A stretch of 64,000 nt of DNA from Mucilaginibacter glaciei (GCF_014773245.1 NZ_JACWMX010000001.1:558001-622000), one strand, 5' to 3'; counted from the first letter of the stretch, positions 18,112 through 26,344 are shown. The notes: generated from the sequence alone by a model not told the origin. Numbers and translations: made by a program.

Positions 18112-18591
18112 GTGGAAACAAAATTAACGCATTTAGATAAAAACGATAACCCCACCATAGTGGATGTGTCAGCAAAGCAGGTTACCTACCGTACCGCTAC
18201 TGCACAAAGCATTGTGGTGTTGCCAGATGAAGTGTTGCAACACCTGGTTAATGGTGAATTACAAACTAAAAAAGGGGCCGTGTTTCAAACTGCCATCATA
18301 GCCGGCATTATGGCTGCTAAAAAAACAGGCGATTTAATACCACTTTGTCACCCTTTGGGTATGGACAACTGCCAAGTTACCATTCAAATGTCGGCCAATA
18401 ACGAAGTTGTTATCACCTGTACCGCCAGTATTACGGCTAAAACAGGTATAGAGATGGAGGCCCTTGTTGGTGCTTCTATGGCGGCGCTTACAGTATATGA
18501 TATGTGTAAAGCAATGAGCCATGATATCGTGATCAAAGAAACCAGGTTGATTTCAAAAACAGGAGGTAAACATGACTTTAATCGATCATAA
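18112..18591 (+). CDS. moaC: Cyclic pyranopterin monophosphate synthase
   Basis: A 159-residue MoaC, partner of MoaA in making cyclic pyranopterin monophosphate. Conserved blocks are visible: LCHPLGMDNC (active-site His and Cys region), TAKTGIEMEALVGASMAALTVYDMCK and the catalytic Lys in SHDIVIKET. It begins with GTG at 18112; no ATG lies upstream in frame. The end of the gene encodes ...KTGGK, whose codons form AGGAGG, an accidental or selected Shine-Dalgarno sequence for mobA, which starts 20 bases before the moaC stop. Confidence 0.96.
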   Translation: METKLTHLDKNDNPTIVDVSAKQVTYRTATAQSIVVLPDEVLQHLVNGELQTKKGAVFQTAIIAGIMAAKKTGDLIPLCHPLGMDNCQVTIQMSANNEVVITCTASITAKTGIEMEALVGASMAALTVYDMCKAMSHDIVIKETRLISKTGGKHDFNRS

Positions 18592-19753
18592 AAAACATGC
18601 GGCTATTAGCCGCCCGGCAAACGGAAATTTTGCCCGTAACGAATGGGCAATTTTAGGCGGGCCCTGCACGGTGATCAAATTCCTGGCAGACCAGGTAATC
18701 TCGGTATTATCGCCGCAATATCGCTGCGCCTACGGCGACACATCGCATAGTAATGACAAGGTGCAACTACCCGGTAAGTTGGATGCCGGTGCTGCTTTGG
18801 ATTACACCGATCAGAACAATTATTCCCAATTAAACTACGCCGCTGCTTTAGATCCGTTTAAACAACGCGAACTGTTTGCAGCCATGGATATAGTATTAGT
18901 AAACGGTAACCACCAGCAGGCAAAGGCGCAGATAGTTATTATCGATAGTAATAAGGCGGCTTCGCTGCAAAAACGGTTAGATCAGTTGACAAATGTGCAA
19001 CTATTCCTTTTAGCAGATAATGCAGATGAACTGCCCGTTTTTGTAAAGGAAGCGGTAGCCGACTGGCAGAAAATCCCCGTGTTGCGCCTGAACGATGACG
19101 CAGGGAAGATAACCGCTTTTTTCAAAAACAAGTTAGAGCAAGCAAAACCGATATTACAAGGCTTAGTACTGGCTGGTGGCAAAAGTACCCGAATGGGGTA
19201 TGATAAGGGGAGCGTAAACTGGTACGGTAAAGAACAACGCTATCACATGGCCGATCTATTGAAGAAGCACTGTGCTGATGTTTATATTTCCTGCCGGGAT
19301 GTAGAGCAGCAAAAAGCCATATTCCCAGATTATTTAAGCCTCGCCGATACCTTCATAGGTTTAGGGCCCTACGGTGCTATCCTTTCGGCTTTTAGGGAGC
19401 AGCCCGATAAGGCCTGGCTGGTTGTGGCCTGCGATCTGCCATTGGTGGATACAACTGTTTTACAGTACTTGGTGAATAATCGCAACACAGCAACAATCGC
19501 TACAGCCTATCAAAGCGATTATCAAAACTTCCCTGAACCGTTGATAACTATTTATGAACCAAAAAGTTATCCCATATTACTTCAATTTTTAGCACAAGGT
19601 TATTCCTGCCCGCGTAAAGTGTTAATCAATAGTGATGTGAACGTATTAAAGGCACCCGAGCAGGACGCGCTAACCAATGTGAATACACCCGAAGAACTGG
19701 AGCGGATCAAACGCATCCTGCACCAAAAAATAGCAGTAAAGGATGCAGGATGA
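18572..19753 (+). CDS. mobA: MobB-like (degenerate) / MobA fusion, molybdenum cofactor guanylyltransferase
   Basis: A 393-residue two-part protein. Residues about 197-375 are MobA: LVLAGGKSTRMGYDKG binds GTP, and WLVVACDLPLVD carries the metal-binding Asp. This part attaches GMP to molybdopterin. Residues 20-185 look like a worn MobB-type P-loop domain: WAILGGPCTVIKFLADQVIS sits where a GxxxxGKT Walker A is expected but lacks GKT, and DIVLVNGNH resembles the later strand. So the N-terminal part probably cannot hydrolyse GTP. The start ATG (18572) lies 6 bases after AGGAGG inside moaC, with a 20-base gene overlap. moeB overlaps its end by 11 bases. Confidence 0.88.
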   Translation: MTLIDHKKHAAISRPANGNFARNEWAILGGPCTVIKFLADQVISVLSPQYRCAYGDTSHSNDKVQLPGKLDAGAALDYTDQNNYSQLNYAAALDPFKQRELFAAMDIVLVNGNHQQAKAQIVIIDSNKAASLQKRLDQLTNVQLFLLADNADELPVFVKEAVADWQKIPVLRLNDDAGKITAFFKNKLEQAKPILQGLVLAGGKSTRMGYDKGSVNWYGKEQRYHMADLLKKHCADVYISCRDVEQQKAIFPDYLSLADTFIGLGPYGAILSAFREQPDKAWLVVACDLPLVDTTVLQYLVNNRNTATIATAYQSDYQNFPEPLITIYEPKSYPILLQFLAQGYSCPRKVLINSDVNVLKAPEQDALTNVNTPEELERIKRILHQKIAVKDAG

Positions 19754-20798
19754 TTGGTTGAGATACAGCTGCCAGATGGCCTTGCCCGGTTTTGAAGCTT
19801 CATCACAAGCACTGCTGCAAAATGCACGTGTGTTGATAGTAGGTGCAGGAGGCTTAGGTTGCCCAGCCGCACAATACCTTGCGGCGAGTGGTGTTGGTAC
19901 CCTGGGTATTGCCGATTTCGATGAGGTATCGGTTAGCAACCTGCACCGGCAGATATTATATAATCCGGCAGATGTAGGCCGTTTAAAGGCGGAGGTGGCT
20001 TGCGCACGCCTGCAGCAGCAAAATCCCGGCATCAAATTAGTACCTCACATGGCCAAAATAACTTCAACTAATGTAATTCAAGTAATTGATAGTTATGATA
20101 TTATCCTTGATGGGGCAGATAACTTTGAGACGCGTTATTTGCTAAATGACGCTGCTGTATTGGCGGGTAAACCGGTGGTTTACGGCGCGATTTATCAGTA
20201 CGAGGGGCAGGTAGCGGTGTGGAATTTACCCAATGCAGACGGCAGCCGTTCACCAAATTACCGCGACCTTTACCCGCAGGTAAACGCTACACAAGTGCCC
20301 AATTGTTCTGTTGGTGGCGTAATACCAACTCTTGCCGGGATAATTGGCTGTATGCAGGCCAATGAGGTAATCAAGTGTATTACCCAGACAGGTGAATTAC
20401 TCAAAGGAAAGGTGCTGCTGTTTGACGCTCAAACCATGCAAAGCAGGGTTATCAAAATAGGAGATGTTACCCAAACGAATATAAAGGCTCTAGAAATAAC
20501 TGAACATATCCCGACCGTTACCGCTGTCGAGCTGAAAGAAGGGCTCAATGAAGATACATATACTTTAGTTGATGTTCGAACTGACCAGGAGAGGGACGAG
20601 TTTGATATAGGCGGCCTCCATATTGAACTGGATGAAGTAGAAGATAACCTTCAGGAATTTGAAGATGACAAAACCTATGTGTTTTATTGCTCATCTGGTA
20701 AAAGGAGCGGTGAGGCAGTTAAATTATTGAAACAAAAACTGCCGGGTGTAAAGGCCTACTCTTTAAAAGGCGGTTTGCAGGAATGGAACCTCAATTAA
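19743..20798 (+). CDS. moeB: MoeB/ThiF-type adenylyltransferase with C-terminal rhodanese domain
   Basis: A 351-residue E1-like enzyme that activates the C-terminal Gly-Gly of the sulfur carrier MoaD. Residues 25-245 hold the adenylation domain: LIVGAGGLGCPAA nucleotide loop, NLHRQILY, RLKAEVA and DGADNFETRY, with the candidate thiol in VPNCSVGG. Residues 257-351 are a rhodanese domain with YCSSGKRS at the active Cys, so it may also supply sulfur, as in MOCS3/MoeBR proteins. The zinc-binding CxxC pairs of E. coli MoeB are absent (NYRDLYP where CYRC is expected). Last gene of the moaA run; a weak AT hairpin (20812-20848) follows before the convergent moaE. Confidence 0.92.
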   Translation: MQDDWLRYSCQMALPGFEASSQALLQNARVLIVGAGGLGCPAAQYLAASGVGTLGIADFDEVSVSNLHRQILYNPADVGRLKAEVACARLQQQNPGIKLVPHMAKITSTNVIQVIDSYDIILDGADNFETRYLLNDAAVLAGKPVVYGAIYQYEGQVAVWNLPNADGSRSPNYRDLYPQVNATQVPNCSVGGVIPTLAGIIGCMQANEVIKCITQTGELLKGKVLLFDAQTMQSRVIKIGDVTQTNIKALEITEHIPTVTAVELKEGLNEDTYTLVDVRTDQERDEFDIGGLHIELDEVEDNLQEFEDDKTYVFYCSSGKRSGEAVKLLKQKLPGVKAYSLKGGLQEWNLN

Positions 20799-20883
20799 GC
20801 TCAGTAAATACTTTTTATCTTAAAAAAGCATCATTAGTTAGATAAAAAACTCAGAAAAAATCAAAAAATTAGCTTTATCGCTG

Positions 20884-21303
20884 TTAAGGATGCGCGGCAA
20901 CCCAAACTTTGCCATCCTCAAAAAACTCTTTTTTCCAGATGGGTACGGTTTGTTTCAGGGTATCGATAACATATCGGCAGGCATCAAATGCTGCATCGCG
21001 GTGGGCCGCCGATACAGCTATGATCACCGGGATTTCACCCACCTGCAACGTTCCGGTACGGTGATGGATTAAAATCTTTTGTACAGGCCACTTCTCAAAA
21101 GCTTGTTGAGTTATCTTACTCATTTCGCTGATAGCCATCGGTTTATAGGCTTCAAACTCCAGCTTTAATACCATTTTACCTTTGGTAGCATTACGCACTG
21201 TACCTATGAAAACATCGATCCCACCAGATGCCGGCGACATGATCCATTCAATGCAAGATTGGGTATTTAGCGGCGTTTCAAAAATTTCAATCTGGGTTTC
21301 CAT
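20884..21303 (-). CDS. moaE: Molybdopterin synthase catalytic subunit
   Basis: A 139-residue MoaE that, with thiocarboxylated MoaD, adds two sulfurs to cyclic pyranopterin monophosphate to form molybdopterin. Visible blocks are GGIDVFIGTVRNATKG (start of the fold), LEFEAYKPMA, IHHRTGTLQVGE, AHRDAAFDACRYVID and the catalytic Lys region IWKKEFFEDGKVW. It begins 3 bases after the moaD stop, so the two subunits are made from one transcript. It is convergent with moeB. Confidence 0.96.
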   Translation of the reverse strand: METQIEIFETPLNTQSCIEWIMSPASGGIDVFIGTVRNATKGKMVLKLEFEAYKPMAISEMSKITQQAFEKWPVQKILIHHRTGTLQVGEIPVIIAVSAAHRDAAFDACRYVIDTLKQTVPIWKKEFFEDGKVWVAAHP

Positions 21304-21306
21304 TAC

Positions 21307-21549
21307 TTAACCTCCGCTAACAGGTGGGATAATCGCTACTTCATCGCGTTCGGAAATGGAATTTTCGTCTTGCGCATACTCGTTATTGACCGCTACCATG
21401 TAACTGGCCAACTGTTTCAGGCGGGGGTATTGAGTTTCGAGCAGTGTTTTTAAAGTTGCCGTATCTGCACCCTCATCCAAATTTACGATGACAGACGGCG
21501 CACCGAAAATATCTTTGGCAATACCGAATGCCAGTATGTTAAGTTCCAT
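21307..21549 (-). CDS. moaD: Molybdopterin synthase sulfur carrier subunit
   Basis: An 80-residue ubiquitin-like sulfur carrier. It ends in IIPPVSGG, the double Gly that is adenylylated by MoeB and turned into a thiocarboxylate. NILAFGIAKDIFG and DEVAIIPPVSGG are the family ends, and the length is normal. First gene of the moaD-moaE unit and divergent from fdhD across about 110 bases. Confidence 0.95.
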   Translation of the reverse strand: MELNILAFGIAKDIFGAPSVIVNLDEGADTATLKTLLETQYPRLKQLASYMVAVNNEYAQDENSISERDEVAIIPPVSGG

Positions 21550-21648
21550 AATTTGATATTGGTTACAAATATGCGATAATCTGTTGTAAAACGATAAATA
21601 GCCACATATAGTTGTCTTATACTGAGAACAAACCTTCCACCTAAATTG

Positions 21649-21656
21649 TATATTTG
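21649..21656 (+). promoter_or_regulatory. -7 promoter box of fdhD
   Basis: TATATTTG, a perfect TAnnTTTG match, ends three bases before the ATG at 21660. If used, the mRNA would start at or inside that codon, implying a leaderless mRNA or use of the ATG at 21684. Confidence 0.5.
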
Positions 21657-21659
21657 ATT

Positions 21660-22532
21660 ATGCCCTCAAACGCGATTTTAATAATGCCCGTTACTCGGTT
21701 AACCAACGGCGAAAGCGAGGTAGTAAACGATCTTGTTGCCATTGAAGAACCGTTAGAGATTAGGCTAGAGCACGGCCCCGCCCATCAGCGCAAAACGCAG
21801 AATATTTCGGTAACCATGCGCACCCCGGGCCACGACGCGGAATTGGCTACCGGGTTTTTATTTACGGAAGGGATCATCAAAAGCGCAAAAGACGTACAGC
21901 AGGTAGACTATAAATTTATTGCCTGTGCGGAAAATAGGGAGAATGTTATCGAAGTAAGTTTGGTAGCAGATGTGGTTCCTCACTTGCAAAATACGGAACG
22001 CAATTTTTACACTACGTCAAGCTGTGGAGTTTGCGGAAAAGGATCTATTAATGCTATCCGTACAGTTAGCGATTATCAATCCGCTGATTTTAACAACACC
22101 ATCGATACCGAAATACTGACTGCACTCCCCGGCATCTTGCGCCACAATCAAAAAGTGTTTGAAGATACCGGTGGGTTACATGCCTCGGCTTTGTTTGATC
22201 CGGAGGGAAACTTGCTTTTACTGCGTGAGGATGTGGGCAGGCACAACGCTTTGGATAAACTGATTGGAGCGGCCATCAGTCAGCAAATACTTCCTATGAA
22301 CAATCATGTGCTATTGCTAAGTGGCAGGGCAAGCTTTGAATTGATCCAAAAAGCAGCCATGGCAGGCATCAATATCATTGTCGCGGTTGGCGCACCATCA
22401 AGCCTGGCAGTACAATTGGCGCAGGAATTTAACATCACGCTTGTCGGCTTTTTGCGCGTGCAACGATTCAATATTTATACCGCGCCACAGCGCATTTTAA
22501 TACCCAATTATGAAGATTCGTATCAAAAATAA
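21660..22532 (+). CDS. fdhD: Formate dehydrogenase accessory sulfurtransferase FdhD
   Basis: A 290-residue FdhD, which moves sulfur from a cysteine desulfurase to the bis-MGD cofactor of formate-dehydrogenase-type enzymes. The active Cys pair is in TTSSCGVCGKGS, the early EEPLEIRLEHG and TPGHDAELATGFL are conserved, and LREDVGRHNALDKLIGA is the cofactor-binding block. ATG choices are 21660 (MPSNAIL) and 21684 (MPVTRLTNG); the perfect -7 box just before 21660 makes 21684 quite possible. Its end overlaps the next small gene by 23 bases. Confidence 0.95.
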   Translation: MPSNAILIMPVTRLTNGESEVVNDLVAIEEPLEIRLEHGPAHQRKTQNISVTMRTPGHDAELATGFLFTEGIIKSAKDVQQVDYKFIACAENRENVIEVSLVADVVPHLQNTERNFYTTSSCGVCGKGSINAIRTVSDYQSADFNNTIDTEILTALPGILRHNQKVFEDTGGLHASALFDPEGNLLLLREDVGRHNALDKLIGAAISQQILPMNNHVLLLSGRASFELIQKAAMAGINIIVAVGAPSSLAVQLAQEFNITLVGFLRVQRFNIYTAPQRILIPNYEDSYQK

Positions 22533-22878
22533 CGGATTAAGGTTTAGGCTTACCAAGAGCGAGGTTGCGCTTTTTGCAGAAGAAGGAATGGTAACTGAAA
22601 AAGTACAAATAGGCGGAACTTCGCTTACCTACACCTTGCAGCGAAAATCCGGGAACGCTATTACTGCATCGTTTGTAAATAACGTTATTACAGTGGTAAT
22701 GCCCGAGAATATGGCTAATGAATGGACAGCCACCGACAAGGTTGGTTTTGGTGGGATGAACGGCGACTTACATTTATTGATCGAAAAGGATTTTACCTGT
22801 TTGGATAATGTAGACGAAGATCAGAGTGATAATTACCCTAATCCTTTAGCGGAAAAATTGTATGAGCAAAGAAATTAA
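22510..22878 (+). CDS. Conserved small protein locked between fdhD and the oxidoreductase gene
   Basis: A 122-residue protein I cannot name with confidence. It begins MKIRIKNNGLRFRLTKSEV and continues as an almost all-beta protein with alternating hydrophobic residues (LTYTLQRKSGN, VITVVMPENMANEW, GDLHLLIEKDF), then an acidic tail with one Cys (FTCLDNVDEDQSD). It has no signal peptide, so it should be cytosolic. It overlaps fdhD by 23 bases and the oxidoreductase gene by 17, so all three are very likely translated together. This points to an accessory role in maturing or handling the Mo enzyme, but that is inference from context. Confidence 0.8.
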   Translation: MKIRIKNNGLRFRLTKSEVALFAEEGMVTEKVQIGGTSLTYTLQRKSGNAITASFVNNVITVVMPENMANEWTATDKVGFGGMNGDLHLLIEKDFTCLDNVDEDQSDNYPNPLAEKLYEQRN

Positions 22879-25198
22879 GGAACAACCGGCGGCAGAGAAC
22901 CCCGAAACATTGCACCAGCTTAAAGTTACCAAACCCGAGACCTGGGCAGCCGGCATCCCGGCCGTTGCAGCCTCGTTTGCTGATATTTTAGAGGAAACTG
23001 GGGCCGTACGCGGACCCGGTGCTTTATTTAAAATGAACCAGAAGGGCGGGTTCGACTGTTCCAGCTGCGCCTGGCCTGATCCGGACGATGATCGGTCGCC
23101 GATTGCGGAATATTGCGAGAACGGGGCTAAAGCTTTAGCTGAAGAGGCCACTACCAAAAAGTTGACTGCTGAATTCTTTGCACAAAACGCGGTTGCAGAC
23201 CTGGCGAAACTTACAGATATGGATATTGGTAAAAAAGGCAGGATAGCCCAGCCAATGTATTTGCCAGAAGGTGGTACACATTATCAACCGATAAGTTGGT
23301 ATGACGCCTTCCACAAAATTGGGAATAAACTGAATAGCCTTGCCTCGCCGAACGAGGCTGCTTTCTACACATCAGGTCGTACCAGCAACGAAGCTTCATT
23401 TGTTTACCAGCTATTTGTAAGGGAGTTTGGCACCAATAACATGCCCGACTGCTCTAACATGTGCCATGAATCGACCAGTGTGGGGTTAGCCGAGGTAATT
23501 GGTATCGGTAAAGGAACAGTCACACTGAATGATCTGCACGATACCGATGTGATCATCATCGTAGGTCAAAATCCGGGCACAAATCATCCCAGGATGCTTA
23601 CTGCTTTAGAAAAGGGCAAAAAGAATGGCGCAAAGATCATTGCGGTAAATCCGTTATTCGAAGCAGGGCTGATGGGCTTTAAAAACCCGCAAACTGCTAA
23701 AGGAATTATGGGCATTAAAACCCAGCTGGCCGACTTGTATCTGCAGGTAAGAATAAATGGTGACATGGCATTGTTTAAGGCATTAGAAAAATTGCTATAC
23801 GATGCCGAACTGCAAGAGCCGGGAAAGGTGTTTGATCAGGAGTTTATCAAAAATAAAACCGCCGGTTACCAGGAATTTATAAAGCAGGTTAAAAATTTTG
23901 ATGTTGATGCATTATGTGCTGCAGCCGGTTTGCCGGTTGCGCAGGTACAGCAGGCTGCAGAGATGTTGAAGCACAAAAGCAGGATTATTATTTGTTGGGC
24001 TATGGGCATTACGCAGCAAAAGAACGGCGTAGACATGGTTAAGGAGATAGCCAATCTCACGCTGCTTAAAGGCAGTATTGGTAAAGCGGGGGCCGGCTTG
24101 TGCCCGGTGCGTGGCCATAGCAACGTACAAGGTAACCGTACAATGCTGATCTATGACAAACCGAAGAAAGAACAACTGGATAAGTTAAAGGAAGTGTATG
24201 GCTTTAACCCGCCGCAGGAGCATGGTTTTGACGTGGTTGATTCTATCAAGGCCATGCAAGAGGGTAAGCTAAGGGTATTTTTTGGAATGGGGGGCAATTT
24301 CCTATCGGCTACGCCAGATACTAATTTTACCGCCAACGCCATGCGAAAGTTAGAAATGTCGGTTCATGTATCAACAAAGCTTAACCGCAGCCATTTAGTA
24401 CACGGCGATGAAGCTATAATTTTGCCCACCTTGGCCCGCAGTGATAAAGATGTTGTAGGTGGCGAAGTTCAGTTTATCAGTTGCGAAAACTCAATGGGGG
24501 TGGTACAAATGTCAAAAGGTGTTTTAGAGCCTGTATCGACCGAATTGTTAAACGAAACGCAGATAGTATGTGAAATGGCTAAAGCAACGTTAGCTGGCCG
24601 TACTGTTGTTGACTGGGACAGGTTTTCTAATGATTATAATGCCGTGCGCGATGATATCGGTAAAGTGATTCCCGGCTTTGAAAATTACAATCAACGCGTG
24701 CGTTTACCGGGTGGGTTCTACTTACCCAATGCCGCGCGCGAAGGTACTTTTGAAACAGAGGCTTTTAAAGACCGGGCTCCGTTTACTATTACTCAACTGC
24801 CGGATCACACTATGGCAGCTGATGACTTCATGCTGACCACCATTCGCAGCCATGATCAGTTTAACACAACCATTTATGGTATGGAAGACAGATATCGCGG
24901 CATCCATAATGAACGCCGTGTAATACTTATGAACCCTAAAGATATTGCAAAAGCCGGCTTTTTTCAGGGCGACAAGGTTGACCTGTATAACTATTTTGAG
25001 GGTGTAGAGCGTGTTGCGCGGTTATTTATTATCGTGTCCTATAATATCCCCGAACGTAACACGGCGGCCTACTACCCGGAAACTAATGTATTGGTACCGA
25101 TCAACAGTGTTGCATTAAAAAGCAACTGTCCTACCAGTAAATTAGTGTTTATCAAGATCAAACGGCATGAGGAGAGACAGCAAGGTTCAGATTTTTGA
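22862..25198 (+). CDS. FdhF/YdeP-family molybdopterin oxidoreductase (formate-dehydrogenase-like)
   Basis: A 778-residue catalytic subunit of the DMSO-reductase superfamily. The N-terminal GGFDCSSCAWPDPDDDRSPIAEYC block is typical of the FdhF/YdeP branch and keeps only a CxxC with a later Cys, not the full four-Cys [4Fe-4S] motif of classic formate dehydrogenases. MCHESTS holds a Cys at the position of the Mo ligand (Sec or Cys in FDH), followed by VGQNPGTNHPRM, MGITQQKNGVD and VRGHSNVQGNRT, all cofactor contacts. There is no Tat signal. Substrate unknown; formate is the first guess. It follows fdhD and the whole Moco gene set, which it presumably needs. Confidence 0.9.
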   Translation: MSKEIKEQPAAENPETLHQLKVTKPETWAAGIPAVAASFADILEETGAVRGPGALFKMNQKGGFDCSSCAWPDPDDDRSPIAEYCENGAKALAEEATTKKLTAEFFAQNAVADLAKLTDMDIGKKGRIAQPMYLPEGGTHYQPISWYDAFHKIGNKLNSLASPNEAAFYTSGRTSNEASFVYQLFVREFGTNNMPDCSNMCHESTSVGLAEVIGIGKGTVTLNDLHDTDVIIIVGQNPGTNHPRMLTALEKGKKNGAKIIAVNPLFEAGLMGFKNPQTAKGIMGIKTQLADLYLQVRINGDMALFKALEKLLYDAELQEPGKVFDQEFIKNKTAGYQEFIKQVKNFDVDALCAAAGLPVAQVQQAAEMLKHKSRIIICWAMGITQQKNGVDMVKEIANLTLLKGSIGKAGAGLCPVRGHSNVQGNRTMLIYDKPKKEQLDKLKEVYGFNPPQEHGFDVVDSIKAMQEGKLRVFFGMGGNFLSATPDTNFTANAMRKLEMSVHVSTKLNRSHLVHGDEAIILPTLARSDKDVVGGEVQFISCENSMGVVQMSKGVLEPVSTELLNETQIVCEMAKATLAGRTVVDWDRFSNDYNAVRDDIGKVIPGFENYNQRVRLPGGFYLPNAAREGTFETEAFKDRAPFTITQLPDHTMAADDFMLTTIRSHDQFNTTIYGMEDRYRGIHNERRVILMNPKDIAKAGFFQGDKVDLYNYFEGVERVARLFIIVSYNIPERNTAAYYPETNVLVPINSVALKSNCPTSKLVFIKIKRHEERQQGSDF

Positions 25199-25218
25199 TG
25201 GCTTAGGTTAGCCTGTTA

Positions 25219-25650
25219 TTATTTTTGATAGGCTTTCAGTAAATCGTCTACCAGTATTCCGTTAATGGTCATCCCTGTGGTGTTGCAATCGGTTATTGCA
25301 AGGCCGATTAGACTCGAATCAATTATTGACATGCTACTTATGTTGCAATCAATGATCTCGCTGTCTTGCAGGTTGCAATCCTTAAATTTAAGGCCGCCTT
25401 GCTTTTTATCAGGATCGTAATTAGGGTGGCCTTGGGGCGGCATCCCAATATTATGGAAATATGCACCACCTAATTGCGCGTCCTCAATCTTTAAGTTGGT
25501 TAAATTTGCGTTGGCTATCCGTGCGTCAACCATCGAAATATCATCCATTTGAACGCGGTTTAGGCATACTTGGTTAAAAGTGGAGTCTTCCAACATAGCA
25601 TCGCTGGCAATTATCTTTTTTTTCGTTTGTTTCAGGTCGATAATATCCAT
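25219..25650 (-). CDS. Pentapeptide-repeat-like protein
   Basis: A 143-residue protein with irregular A(D/N)LxN-type repeats (ANLTNLKIEDAQLGGAYF; FKDCNLQDSEIIDCNI; DSSLIGLAITDCNTTG), which fold as a right-handed square beta-helix. An interruption rich in Gly/Pro/Lys (MPPQGHPNYDPDKK) lies in the middle. Function unknown; some relatives bind gyrase, most have no known role. It is a single gene, convergent with the oxidoreductase gene 20 bases away. Confidence 0.75.
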   Translation of the reverse strand: MDIIDLKQTKKKIIASDAMLEDSTFNQVCLNRVQMDDISMVDARIANANLTNLKIEDAQLGGAYFHNIGMPPQGHPNYDPDKKQGGLKFKDCNLQDSEIIDCNISSMSIIDSSLIGLAITDCNTTGMTINGILVDDLLKAYQK

Positions 25651-25736
25651 CGTATAATTTTATGTTTGATTTAACGAGATAGTAATAAATTAAAGGAGGT
25701 GACTGTGGCAGTAAACACTTGATGTATTACTGTAAG

Positions 25737-26159
25737 TTATTCGCCCCAGGCAGTCACAACTAAATGCCTGCTACCCCCATGGTTGCGGTGCTCGCACAGA
25801 TAAATCCCTTGCCATGTTCCTAACGCTAAACGGCCGTTGGTTATGGGTATAGTAACAGAACTGCCCAGCATGGCTGCTTTCAAATGGGCTGGCATATCAT
25901 CGCTTCCTTCGTAATCATGTTCATAATCAGGGTCATTTTCGGGCACGGCCTTGTTAAAATACATTTCAAAATCAATCCTTACGGTAGGGTCGGCATTTTC
26001 ATTGATGCAAAGCGAGGCCGATGTATGCTGAATGAAAATCTGGCAAATACCGGCTTTAAACTCACTTATTTGTGGAAGGGCACTCAATATGTCCGCTGTA
26101 ATGATATGAAATCCTCTTCGGCGTTGGTTAAGCTGTATGGTTTGCTGATGTATTTTCAT
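25737..26159 (-). CDS. YjbQ/UPF0047-family protein (secondary thiamine-phosphate synthase)
   Basis: A 140-residue protein of the YjbQ family. Recognised by the HTSASL block (IFIQHTSASLCINENADP), DDMPAHLKAAMLG and the C-terminal GRLALGTWQGIYLCEHRNHGG with its GTWQGI and H/R-rich end. E. coli YjbQ has weak thiamine-phosphate synthase activity that can replace ThiE when overproduced, but the real role of the family is unsettled. No TPP riboswitch or thi gene is nearby. Confidence 0.9.
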   Translation of the reverse strand: MKIHQQTIQLNQRRRGFHIITADILSALPQISEFKAGICQIFIQHTSASLCINENADPTVRIDFEMYFNKAVPENDPDYEHDYEGSDDMPAHLKAAMLGSSVTIPITNGRLALGTWQGIYLCEHRNHGGSRHLVVTAWGE

Positions 26160-26344
26160 GATAGACGCTAAAATATACTACAAATGAATGTTAAACAAGT
26201 TGCACAGAACTTTAAAATGCCCGGATAATTATCTTTTTGAAGTATACCGATTTCGTTCGTGCGCACATTATTCAAAACGGCATATACAAGTTTTAAAAAA
26301 CAAGAAGGTCGTTTACCTGTCTTATTATTATAAAGCTCAACATC

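Noticed and set aside
20812..20848. AT-rich hairpin after moeB as a strong terminator
   Set aside because: Arms are only T and A runs (TTTTTATCT/AGATAAAAA) with a long loop; it may help termination but is not convincing.
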